Of a stretch of 5,733 nt of DNA, positions 1 to 5,733 are shown piece after piece. The notes beneath the pieces were generated by a model. It was not told where the DNA came from. It was given only the letters and a program-made list of their open reading frames with translations, and ran no database searches. The DNA is from an uncultured Oscillospiraceae bacterium. Lineage in GTDB: Bacteria; Bacillota; Clostridia; Oscillospirales; Oscillospiraceae. Within the stretch, counting starts at the first letter, position 1. Each line of letters opens with the position of its first letter. The translations under genes and the position numbers were made by a program. The DNA lies in assembly GCA_900758955.1 (NCBI GenBank), contig CAAETL010000093.1, positions 1-5,733 on the forward strand, read 5' to 3'.

Positions 1-1
1 C

Positions 2-1033
2 TATGAGGATAAGGAGCTGGCCTATCTGAAAACCCACTACTACGGCGGCCTGCGAAAGTACCAGTGGGTGGCGATTCCCTTGGAACTGCGGGGCGTGGCG
101 GTGCTGAGAGACGGCAGCGTGGTCAATGTGTCCATCGGCCGGGACCCGGGCGATCCGGTTCTCACGGTCACTGACCTTCTGCCCCATCTGGCGGGGGATC
201 AGGGGAAGAAGCCCCTCTCCGACGCCATTGCCGCCGAACAGCTCAACCTGCTGATCGGCAGTCGGCCCTACGCGGCGGAAGAGGGGAGCGACCGGGTTAA
301 GCTGGCGGTGCTATCCCTTCTGCATGAGAAGTATGGCATCACGGAAGAGGATTTCCTCTCCGCGGAACTTTCCGCCGTGCCCGCCATGAACGCCTGTGAT
401 GTGGGGCTGGATCGCTCCATGATCGGCGCTTACGGACAGGATGACCGGGTGTGCGCCTACGCCTGTCTGGCCGCCATTTTCGACGCGGAAGTTCCCCCCA
501 AAACCGCTGTTTGCATTCTGGCGGATAAGGAAGAAATCGGTTCCACCGGCGTGACCGGTATGCAGTCCGCCGCCTTCGACGCCTTTATGGAGGATTTGTG
601 CGATGCGCAGAATGTGCCCTTGCGGGCCTGTTTGGAGAAATCCTTCTGCCTCTCCGCCGATGTGACGGCGGCCTTTGATCCCAATTTCCCCGAGGTGTAT
701 GAGGGCCGCAACAGCGCCTACCTGAATTACGGGGTCTGCATCAGCAAGTATACCGGCTCCCGGGGCAAATCCGGCGCATCCGACGCCTCGGCGGAGGTGG
801 TGGGCTTCGCCCGGCAGCGGTTCCAGGAGGCTGGGGTCATCTGGCAGACCGCTGAATTGGGCAAAACCGACCAGGGGGGCGGCGGCACCGTGGCCGCCTA
901 CATGGCTGACCGGAACATTGATACCCTGGACGCGGGCGTTCCGGTGCTCTCCATGCACGCCCCCTTTGAAACCACCGCCAAGCTGGACTGCTATATGACC
1001 TATAAGGGCATGAAAGCCATATTTGGGGTGTGA
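2..1033 (+). CDS. apeA: M18 family metallo-aminopeptidase, 5'-truncated by the window edge
   Basis: Family M18 enzymes are cytosolic dinuclear-zinc exopeptidases that remove N-terminal residues from peptides during peptide turnover. The frame is open from base 2. It begins inside the conserved KTHYYGG...KYQWV segment, so the GTG at 68 is an internal Val and the true start lies upstream. I see 343 codons. Members are usually about 460 residues, so roughly 115-120 are missing, including the first zinc-ligand His motif. The other expected active-site motifs are present: GQDDR (Asp pair, nt 440-445), DKEEIGS (catalytic Glu and metal-ligand Glu, nt 530-535), SAD (Asp at 659-661) and the C-terminal SMHAPFE (His at 956-958). 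LLPHLAGDQ, GLDRSMIGAYG and YEGRNSAYLNYG also fit the clostridial M18 'aminopeptidase 1' group. The symbol apeA rests on that resemblance only. The gene ends in TGA with no frameshift. The 93-nt gap to the next gene, which starts with its own strong ribosome binding site, suggests the two are not tightly coupled. Confidence 0.93.
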   Translation, partial: YEDKELAYLKTHYYGGLRKYQWVAIPLELRGVAVLRDGSVVNVSIGRDPGDPVLTVTDLLPHLAGDQGKKPLSDAIAAEQLNLLIGSRPYAAEEGSDRVKLAVLSLLHEKYGITEEDFLSAELSAVPAMNACDVGLDRSMIGAYGQDDRVCAYACLAAIFDAEVPPKTAVCILADKEEIGSTGVTGMQSAAFDAFMEDLCDAQNVPLRACLEKSFCLSADVTAAFDPNFPEVYEGRNSAYLNYGVCISKYTGSRGKSGASDASAEVVGFARQRFQEAGVIWQTAELGKTDQGGGGTVAAYMADRNIDTLDAGVPVLSMHAPFETTAKLDCYMTYKGMKAIFGV

Positions 1034-1126
1034 TTTAGCACTGGGATACTGAAATGCTATCGGGCCAGTCATGTATATTTTTTGGACCTGCTGAAAGAAT
1101 AATAGAACCCAAAAGGAGGAATCAGT
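1034..1126 (+). promoter_or_regulatory. Gap before catalase gene: possible weak promoter and terminator signals
   Basis: This 93-nt spacer is the only place for signals between the aminopeptidase and the catalase. CTGAAA (1049-1054) and TATATT (1074-1079) could form a weak sigma-A promoter, but the 19-nt spacing is too long to be convincing. ACTGG (1040-1044) can pair with CCAGT (1065-1069), and a run of six T follows at 1078-1083. That could be a feeble terminator for the aminopeptidase, but the 5-bp stem with a 20-nt loop is poor. The clear element is the Shine-Dalgarno sequence AAAGGAGGA at 1112-1120, six nt before the catalase ATG. No sporulation sigma-factor promoter could be recognised with confidence. 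Confidence 0.25.
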
Positions 1127-1792
1127 ATGTTCAAACACGAAAAAATGTATTTGAATCCCGTAAGGGTGGACCGGCCCAATCCCAACTATGCCGCCCTGCT
1201 CCAGGAGCAGCTGGGCGGTCCCCAAGGCGAACTGAAAAGCGCGATGCAGTATCTCGCCCAAAGTTTCCGAATCAAAGACCCTGAGATTAAGGACTTGTTT
1301 CTGGATATTGCCGCTGAGGAACTTTGCCACATGGAAATGATCGCGGCCACGATCAACATGCTCAATGGTCATACACCCAATGCCGAGGAAGTGACGGTAG
1401 GCAACGTGGAGGCGCAAGTGCTGACTGGACTCACGCCTATGCTCACCAATGCCAGCGGCTATTATTGGACCGCCGCCTATGTCAACGAGACTGGTGACGC
1501 CGCCGCCGATATTCTCTCCGACATTGCTGCGGAACAGCGTGCGAAAGTGGTTTATCAGAATTTATACCGCCAGATCGACGATCAGGGCGTTCGAGAAACC
1601 ATTGACTTTCTCTTAAATCGAGAAGAGGCGCACAACACCATGTTCCGGGAGGCGTTTAACCGTATCCAAGACACAGGGTCTCAGAAAGATTGGGGTACTA
1701 CGCAATCCTCCCGTATCTACTTTGACCTCTCAAGTCCTGGGGGACAAAGTTTTGACCCGGCTAAAAAACAGCCCCCGAGTTTTAATATTTAA
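1127..1792 (+). CDS. Manganese (non-haem) catalase
   Basis: Mn-catalases disproportionate hydrogen peroxide to water and oxygen at a dimanganese centre in a ferritin-like four-helix bundle. They give haem-free peroxide defence and are common in anaerobes and lactic acid bacteria. The related CotJC proteins sit in the spore coat. This protein has 221 residues. The ligand set is visible in order: Glu35 in GELKSAMQYL, Glu65 and His68 in EELCHMEM, Glu136 in DIAAEQRAK, and Glu166/His169 in NREEAHNTMF. The spacing closely matches the characterised Lactobacillus plantarum enzyme (Glu35, Glu66, His69, Glu148, His181), so activity is likely. It is shorter than that enzyme (about 266 aa) but longer than typical CotJC (about 190 aa), with a C-terminal extension containing RIYFDLSSPG that full catalases also carry. 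The start is fixed by AAAGGAGGA at 1112-1120, six nt upstream of the ATG. My hand count over 1141-1740 gives 53% GC, below the flanking genes. There is no signal peptide, so it is cytosolic, or possibly spore-associated. Confidence 0.93.
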   Translation: MFKHEKMYLNPVRVDRPNPNYAALLQEQLGGPQGELKSAMQYLAQSFRIKDPEIKDLFLDIAAEELCHMEMIAATINMLNGHTPNAEEVTVGNVEAQVLTGLTPMLTNASGYYWTAAYVNETGDAAADILSDIAAEQRAKVVYQNLYRQIDDQGVRETIDFLLNREEAHNTMFREAFNRIQDTGSQKDWGTTQSSRIYFDLSSPGGQSFDPAKKQPPSFNI

Positions 1793-1796
1793 AACT
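1778..1796. repeat. AT-rich perfect inverted repeat across the catalase stop codon
   Basis: AGTTTTAA (1778-1785) and TTAAAACT (1789-1796) are perfect 8-bp arms around a 3-nt centre, TAT. The repeat covers the last codons and the TAA stop (1790-1792) of the catalase gene and ends 6 nt before the larger hairpin at 1803-1838. It is AT-rich and would be a weak RNA stem, so it may be no more than a by-product of codon use at the C-terminus. A role as protein-binding palindrome or as part of a compound 3' end is possible but unproven. Confidence 0.5.
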
Positions 1797-1802
1797 TCAT
1801 GT

Positions 1803-1838
1803 ATGGGTCCACGCTGGTATATACCGGTGTGGACCCAT
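1803..1838 (+). terminator. Long hairpin, probable catalase transcript terminator or 3'-end stabiliser
   Basis: ATGGGTCCAC (1803-1812) pairs perfectly with GTGGACCCAT (1829-1838). The inner bases continue the stem as GCTGGT against ACCGGT with two G-U pairs, leaving a 4-nt ATAT loop, so the stem is about 16 bp. It lies 10 nt after the catalase stop codon and before the uppP promoter, the right place for an intrinsic terminator. The downstream sequence TTTGTATGGCTT has only a short, interrupted T-tract, so termination may be inefficient; the stem might instead protect the mRNA 3' end. Confidence 0.5.
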
Positions 1839-1923
1839 TTGTATGGCTTGGATATTCTATATACGAATCCCCCACGGTCACAATAGAAACTGAAGCTAAT
1901 ATTTTTGAATCCCCTGAAATAGG

Positions 1924-1953
1924 TTGGATTTCTCAAAAAAACTGTGTTACAAT
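1924..1953 (+). promoter_or_regulatory. Sigma-A-type promoter with extended -10, driving uppP(-ftsK)
   Basis: TTGGAT (1924-1929) as -35 and TACAAT (1948-1953) as -10 are separated by 18 nt. The -10 is preceded by TGT, giving an extended TGnTACAAT element, which can compensate for the imperfect -35. Transcription would start near 1960, leaving a leader of about 100 nt before the uppP start codon. No convincing terminator or second promoter is visible between uppP and ftsK, so this promoter probably serves both. The 5-bp inverted repeat overlapping the -35 could be an operator but is short enough to be chance. Confidence 0.55.
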
Positions 1954-2045
1954 GTATCCGTATGTGCCGGAATCGCCGAATGCAGGTATGAAAGGAAGCG
2001 GTCCCGCCATATGGTTAGAAAGAGATCACCACAATAGACTGTGGG

Positions 2046-2052
2046 AAGGAGA
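2046..2052 (+). promoter_or_regulatory. Ribosome binding site that fixes the TTG start of uppP
   Basis: AAGGAGA lies 8 nt upstream of TTG at 2061, the normal distance. The nearby ATG at 2053 immediately abuts the Shine-Dalgarno, is in another frame and reaches a TGA after three codons, so it cannot start the protein. A small stem, CCACA (2029-2033) with TGTGG (2040-2044), ends one base before the Shine-Dalgarno and might modulate access to it. Confidence 0.7.
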
Positions 2053-2060
2053 ATGGTGTT

Positions 2061-2906
2061 TTGACATACTTGACCTCTATTATTTTGGGCCTGGTGCAGG
2101 GCGTGGCGGAGTTTCTGCCCATCTCCAGTTCCGGGCATTTGTCCCTGTTGCAGCATTTTATGGGGCTGGCCAATCCGGAGGAGTACCTCCTCTTTGATGT
2201 GCTCCTCCACCTGGGGACCCTGGTTGCCGTGTTCGTGGTATACTGGCGGGACGTGGTGGACATGGTCCGGGATTTTGTCGCTCTCATTGCGGGTCTCTTC
2301 CGCCGCCGATACGACTCCATGGGCGGGGACGACAAGACCCCTAATCTGCGTCTTATTATGATGCTCATTGTGGCGACGCTGCCCCTGATCGTGGTGGTGC
2401 CCATCAAAAGCCATGTGGAGCAGCTCTACGGCAATACCGTCTTTATCGGATGCGCATTGCTGGCTACCGGTATTATTCTGTTTTTGTCGGACCGAATTCA
2501 CCGAGGACGCAAAACCGCCCGAACCGCTACCATGACCGACGCTTTGATCGTGGGCCTTGGGCAGGCGGTGGCCATTGTACCCGGCCTTTCCCGGTCGGGC
2601 AGTACCATCTCTGTGGGCATGATGCGGGGCTTTGACCGGAAGTTTGCCGTCCGGTTTTCCTTTCTCATGTCCATTCCCGCGATTCTGGGCGCCAATATCC
2701 TGAGCGTTTCCGACGCGGTGAAACAGGGGATTGACCCCAAAATGCTCCCCATCTATCTGGTAGGCATGGCGGTGGCCGCCGTGTTCGGCTTCTTTGCCAT
2801 CAAGCTGGTGAATATGCTGGCGCAGAAGGGCAAATTCGGCAAGTTCGCATACTATTGCTGGGCGGTGGGCCTGGTGGCCATTGTGTCGACCCTGATCCGC
2901 GGCTGA
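2061..2906 (+). CDS. uppP: Undecaprenyl-diphosphatase (UppP/BacA family)
   Basis: This integral membrane phosphatase converts undecaprenyl diphosphate to undecaprenyl phosphate, regenerating the lipid carrier for peptidoglycan and other wall polymers. Family members can give bacitracin tolerance when overproduced. The 281-residue length is normal. The two signature regions are intact: the N-terminal Q13-x3-E17 motif followed by FLPISSSGHL (Ser22-24, His26), and PGLSRSGST at 174-182 with the essential Arg178. Several hydrophobic segments follow in the usual pattern, near residues 45-60, 98-114, 125-142, 200-216, 231-250 and 263-279. The start is TTG, chosen because AAGGAGA sits 8 nt upstream, no in-frame ATG or GTG is available nearby, and the resulting N-terminus MTYLTSIILGLVQG matches the family. 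It has its own promoter upstream (1924-1953). ftsK begins 25 nt after its TGA, so the two are probably co-transcribed. No damaged residues or frame breaks are seen. Confidence 0.96.
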   Translation: MTYLTSIILGLVQGVAEFLPISSSGHLSLLQHFMGLANPEEYLLFDVLLHLGTLVAVFVVYWRDVVDMVRDFVALIAGLFRRRYDSMGGDDKTPNLRLIMMLIVATLPLIVVVPIKSHVEQLYGNTVFIGCALLATGIILFLSDRIHRGRKTARTATMTDALIVGLGQAVAIVPGLSRSGSTISVGMMRGFDRKFAVRFSFLMSIPAILGANILSVSDAVKQGIDPKMLPIYLVGMAVAAVFGFFAIKLVNMLAQKGKFGKFAYYCWAVGLVAIVSTLIRG

Positions 2907-2931
2907 TCCGGCAACGAGAAGGAGCGCATCC

Positions 2932-5733
2932 ATGGCAACAACACAGAAGAAAAGCAGCGGCGCGTCTGGAACATCCCAACGGGGCAGGTCCGCGGCCTCG
3001 CCTCGCGGGGGAAAGGCCGCCCCACGCGGTCGGAAGCCCACCCAAAAAGCCCAGGCCCGCCGCCGAGCGAAGCAGCGTCTCACCGGAGGGATCGTGCTGG
3101 CTTCCATAGCAGTCCTGGTGCTGCTGGGGCTTTGCGGTGTGAAGGCAGTGGTCATTGATTTTCTCTGCCGGCTGTTCAGCAGTTTGGTGGGGTATGGCGT
3201 CTGGTTGGTGGTCCCGGTTTTGCTCCTGTCGGCCTGGCTGTTGGTATTTCGCAGGCAGGAGCCGGTGGCGGTTCGAGTCGCCTGCGCCTGCAGTCTGCCG
3301 GTAACGCTGGGGGCGCTGCTCCATCTGTTCTTGGCAAAAGGAACCTACGCGCTGGCTGCCGCCAGCTTTCAGGCATTGGTGGCGGACGGGCAAAACATGG
3401 CCGCCGGCGGGGCCCTGAGCGGCATTTGGGCGGTGGCGTTTACCGCCTGGTTTAGTAAGGTGGGCGCGATTTTATTCCTCCTGCTGGCCACAGGGCTCTG
3501 CGTCTACGGGGCCCTGCACCTCTCTCCCGTTGGCATCGTCAGCGCATTTCGCGATTTTCGGGATAGCCTATATCTACGGGATGACCGGGAGGACTACGAC
3601 GAGTATGAGGAATACGACGACTACGATGAATACGAGGAAGAACCGCTGCCACCCCCGCCGCCTCCTGTCCGTCGCCCCGCCGCCCGACGGCCGGTGGTGG
3701 ACATTGAACTGGATGATGGCCCGGTAACCGCAGCCACCCCCGCAGGGGGCGAAAAGCCCAAAACACCGCCATCGCCTCCCCCCGTGAAGGAGAAAAAAGA
3801 GGGGCTGCTGGACAAAGTGGCCCGAATTCTCAGCGCGGAGGAGGAGGGCGAATCGGTCCCGACGCAACGGGAAGCCAAAGCATCCGCCCCGTCCGCCGTC
3901 AGACAGACCTCTCCGTTCCCGCCGCCGGTAACGGAACCCGCTGCGCCCATCCCCTCTGTCTCGTCGGGCCCCACCCCAGCTGCCGCGCCCATCCGACCTC
4001 ATGAGGTGAAGCTGGAGGGGGAGGCCTTTCAGCCCGGGGAAGAAGACCTGAAAGATTTGTCTCCCTCCCAGCGCAAGGAGATACTCCGCAGTCAGACCGC
4101 TCAGGTGGCCAAGGATATCGCCAGCGGGATGGAGACTTCCCACGAGGAGTACCAACACCCTCCTTTGACGCTGCTGCAAGAAGGGGGAGAAGGCGCGCCG
4201 GGCGCGGTACAGGAGGAACTGGATTCCATCCAGAGGCGGCTCACCGAGACCATTCACTCCTTTGGCATTGACGCCCGCGTTTCCGGTGCGGTCCGCGGTC
4301 CCTCCGTCACCCGATACGAAGTGGAGCTGGACCAAGGCGTCCGGCTGAATAAGTTGACCAATTTGTCCGACGATATCGCTCTGGCGTTGGGGGCCTCAGG
4401 GGTGCGAATTGCGCCCGTGCCGGGCAAGGTGGCGCTGGTTGGCATTGAGGTGCCCAACCGGCAGGTGACGCCGGTACGAATCCGGGAAGTTCTCTCCAGT
4501 CCGGCCTTTACGGACCATTCGTCTCAGGTGGCGTTTTCGGTGGGCCAGGACATCGGCGGCAACTATATTGTGGGGGATGTGGCAAAGCTGCCCCATCTTC
4601 TCATTGCCGGGACCACGGGCTCCGGTAAATCGGTGTGTACCAACTCGCTGATTATCAGCATGCTGTATAAATCCTCTCCAGAGGAAGTCAGACTCATCAT
4701 GGTGGACCCCAAAATGGTGGAGCTTGGCGTATACAATGGCATTCCCCATCTGCTGATTCCGGTTGTCACCGACCCCAAAAAAGCGGCGGGCGCCCTTCAA
4801 TGGGCGGTAACGGAGATGATGAAGCGGTACCGTACCTTCGCGGAAGCCGGGGTGCGCGACATAAAATCGTACAACGCCTATGCGGACAAGCATGAGGAAG
4901 TGGAGCGGCTGCCGCAGATCGTGGTGGTCATCGACGAGCTGGCGGATCTGATGTTGGTCGCCGCCAAAGAGGTGGAAGAGTCCATCTGCCGGGTGGCCCA
5001 GATGGGCCGCGCCTCGGGCATGCACCTGATTATTGCCACCCAGCGGCCCTCCGCAGACGTCATTACCGGCCTCATGAAGGCCAATATTCCCTCCCGTATT
5101 GCCTTTGCGGTGGCCTCTTCCCTGGAATCCCGGATCATCCTGGATCAGACCGGGGCGGAAAAGCTGGTGGGGAAGGGAGACATGCTCTGGTTCCCCTTGG
5201 GATCGGGAAAGCCTCTCCGTGTGCAGGGTTGCCTGATTGGAGACGATGAAGTGGCCAGCGTAGTGGACTATGTCAAGACCCGGGGCAGCGCCGATTACGA
5301 CCAGGAGGTTCTCAAGCAGATTGAGGAGAACGCGGAGGCCCAAAACCGAGGCAAACGGGATAAAGACGCGCCTGCCGCCGGTGGGGACGGCGACGAGGAG
5401 GAGTACGACGAGAATTTCCCCGCAGCGGTGGAAGTGGTTTTGGAACTGGGACAAGCCTCGGTGTCCATGCTCCAGCGTCGCTTAAAGCTGGGCTACTCCC
5501 GCGCCGCCCGTCTGGTGGACCAGATGGAGGACCGGGGTATTGTGGGACCTTTCGAGGGTTCGAAACCCCGTCAACTGCTCATCACTCGGGAACAATGGGA
5601 GCAGATGCAGGGCGGAGATGGGGTTGCGCCCCCCGCCGCCCCCACGCCGCAGGTGGAAACCCGCCAGCCCATCACCCCAGAGTCTGTCATCAGTGAAGGA
5701 GAGCCTGACGAGGACGACACTGACTGGAAAGAC
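2932..5733 (+). CDS. ftsK: DNA translocase FtsK/SpoIIIE, 3' end beyond the window
   Basis: FtsK/SpoIIIE proteins are septum-anchored hexameric ATPases that pump chromosomal DNA during division or into the forespore. The frame is open for 934 codons to the window end. ATG 2932 follows AGAAGGAG (2917-2924) by 7 nt. In order: a basic, Gly/Ser/Arg/Lys-rich cytosolic tail (1-49); about four membrane segments (roughly 53-70, 85-106, 112-135, 177-200); a Tyr/acidic repeat (222-236); a Pro-rich linker to about 400; YQHPPLTLL (407-415); the alpha domain (about 427-510, with GIDARV and GPSVTRYEVEL); and the RecA-like beta motor with Walker A GTTGSGKS (560-567), VDPKMVELG (591-599), Walker B VVVIDE (664-669) and IIATQRPS (700-707). 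The gamma winged helix spans about 829-886 and contains SVSMLQRR and GPFEGSKPR. A further 48 residues end in an acidic stretch, so the stop codon is probably close. Membrane segments separate it from the soluble SftA type. Sequence alone does not settle division (FtsK) versus sporulation (SpoIIIE). Confidence 0.95.
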   Translation, partial: MATTQKKSSGASGTSQRGRSAASPRGGKAAPRGRKPTQKAQARRRAKQRLTGGIVLASIAVLVLLGLCGVKAVVIDFLCRLFSSLVGYGVWLVVPVLLLSAWLLVFRRQEPVAVRVACACSLPVTLGALLHLFLAKGTYALAAASFQALVADGQNMAAGGALSGIWAVAFTAWFSKVGAILFLLLATGLCVYGALHLSPVGIVSAFRDFRDSLYLRDDREDYDEYEEYDDYDEYEEEPLPPPPPPVRRPAARRPVVDIELDDGPVTAATPAGGEKPKTPPSPPPVKEKKEGLLDKVARILSAEEEGESVPTQREAKASAPSAVRQTSPFPPPVTEPAAPIPSVSSGPTPAAAPIRPHEVKLEGEAFQPGEEDLKDLSPSQRKEILRSQTAQVAKDIASGMETSHEEYQHPPLTLLQEGGEGAPGAVQEELDSIQRRLTETIHSFGIDARVSGAVRGPSVTRYEVELDQGVRLNKLTNLSDDIALALGASGVRIAPVPGKVALVGIEVPNRQVTPVRIREVLSSPAFTDHSSQVAFSVGQDIGGNYIVGDVAKLPHLLIAGTTGSGKSVCTNSLIISMLYKSSPEEVRLIMVDPKMVELGVYNGIPHLLIPVVTDPKKAAGALQWAVTEMMKRYRTFAEAGVRDIKSYNAYADKHEEVERLPQIVVVIDELADLMLVAAKEVEESICRVAQMGRASGMHLIIATQRPSADVITGLMKANIPSRIAFAVASSLESRIILDQTGAEKLVGKGDMLWFPLGSGKPLRVQGCLIGDDEVASVVDYVKTRGSADYDQEVLKQIEENAEAQNRGKRDKDAPAAGGDGDEEEYDENFPAAVEVVLELGQASVSMLQRRLKLGYSRAARLVDQMEDRGIVGPFEGSKPRQLLITREQWEQMQGGDGVAPPAAPTPQVETRQPITPESVISEGEPDEDDTDWKD
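3595..3639 (+). repeat. Degenerate 9-bp tandem repeat encoding five Tyr-acidic-acidic triplets
   Basis: Five consecutive 9-nt units of the form TAY-GAN-GAN encode YDE, YEE, YDD, YDE and YEE (FtsK residues 222-236), so Tyr falls at exactly every third position: 222, 225, 228, 231 and 234. A further Glu follows, then PLPPPPPPV. It lies about 20 residues after the last membrane segment, at the start of the cytosolic linker. The units differ at third codon positions, which suggests the protein pattern has been kept by selection or the repeat is old, rather than a recent slippage product. Confidence 0.85.

Larger units (their letters stand above)
1839..2060 (+). other. AT-richer non-coding region and uppP leader
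   Basis: No gene is supported here. A frame from 1799 to 2197 runs through the hairpin and into uppP out of phase, lacks a ribosome binding site and resembles nothing I know. GC is about 43% over 1801-2040 by hand count, well below the coding DNA. Recognisable elements are the promoter at 1924-1953, a short inverted repeat GAAAT/ATTTC (1916-1920 and 1928-1932) overlapping its -35 box, an approximately 100-nt leader, a small stem next to the ribosome binding site (2029-2044), and the ribosome binding site itself. I could not match the leader to any known riboswitch class by eye. Confidence 0.55.

Noticed and set aside
68..70. GTG as the start of the aminopeptidase
   Set aside because: The frame is open upstream to base 2 and those codons encode the conserved KTHYYGG and KYQW family segment, so GTG is an internal Val codon and the gene is cut by the window edge.
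311..1417. 368-codon open frame on the minus strand over the aminopeptidase and catalase
   Set aside because: It spans two unrelated sense genes and the gap between them and encodes a His/Gly-rich product without known motifs.
1864..1915. Repeated GAATCCCC motifs in the intergenic region as a possible iteron or CRISPR-like array
   Set aside because: There are only two short copies at irregular context, and a similar GAATCCC occurs in the catalase coding sequence; no regular spacing or longer repeat is present.
1799..2197. 132-codon plus-strand frame in the catalase-uppP gap
   Set aside because: It has no ribosome binding site, begins inside the hairpin region and overlaps the first 137 nt of uppP out of frame; its second half is merely uppP read in another phase.
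1947..3155. 402-codon open frame on the minus strand across uppP and the start of ftsK
   Set aside because: It lies antisense to two clearly identified genes, its product is His/Gln/Arg-rich without any recognisable domain, and long antisense frames are expected in GC-rich coding DNA.
4396..5454. 352-codon open frame on the minus strand inside ftsK
   Set aside because: It is antisense to the highly conserved FtsK motor domain; its His/Gly/Arg-rich product is the usual shadow of GC-rich codons, with no family resemblance.
1..5733. A previously undescribed system, mobile element, tRNA or CRISPR array
   Set aside because: Every sizeable frame is a well-known housekeeping or stress gene, and I found no transposase, integrase, att-like duplication, tRNA-like fold or repeat-spacer pattern on either strand.

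Overview
The window looks like ordinary chromosome from a moderately GC-rich Firmicute of the Clostridia, most plausibly an Oscillospiraceae/Ruminococcaceae-type gut anaerobe. The reasons are the clostridial-type M18 aminopeptidase, a Mn-catalase of the kind common in anaerobic and spore-forming Firmicutes, an undecaprenyl-diphosphatase followed by a membrane-anchored FtsK/SpoIIIE translocase, strong AGGAGG-like ribosome binding sites, a TTG start codon, and coding GC of roughly 55-65% with AT-richer intergenic DNA. The taxonomic placement is inference. All four genes lie on the + strand.

Layout. Positions 1-1033 hold the C-terminal three quarters of an M18 metallo-aminopeptidase whose 5' end lies outside the window. 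A 93-nt gap follows. Positions 1127-1792 hold a complete dinuclear manganese catalase of 221 aa, with all five expected metal ligands and its own strong ribosome binding site. Positions 1793-2060 are AT-richer and non-coding. They contain an AT-rich palindrome across the catalase stop codon, a long perfect-arm hairpin that probably ends the catalase transcript, a good sigma-A/extended -10 promoter, and an approximately 100-nt leader. Positions 2061-2906 hold uppP (281 aa, TTG start). Positions 2932-5733 hold a very large frame, 934 codons without a stop and running off the window, that encodes an FtsK/SpoIIIE DNA translocase. It has a basic N-tail, about four membrane segments, a Tyr/acidic and Pro-rich linker, the alpha/beta motor and the gamma winged helix.

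How the genes relate. uppP and ftsK are 25 nt apart, each has its own ribosome binding site, and they probably share the promoter near 1924-1953. Both products act at the cell envelope: UppP regenerates the lipid carrier for wall synthesis, and FtsK/SpoIIIE moves chromosomal DNA through the division or sporulation septum. The catalase (oxidative defence) and the aminopeptidase (peptide turnover) look like separate transcription units with no obvious functional tie to them.

I found no mobile element, CRISPR array, RNA gene or unknown defence system. The points worth a second look are modest: a period-3 Tyr/acidic repeat in the FtsK linker, two stacked inverted repeats after the catalase gene, the unusual translation start of uppP, and the somewhat lower GC of the catalase gene.
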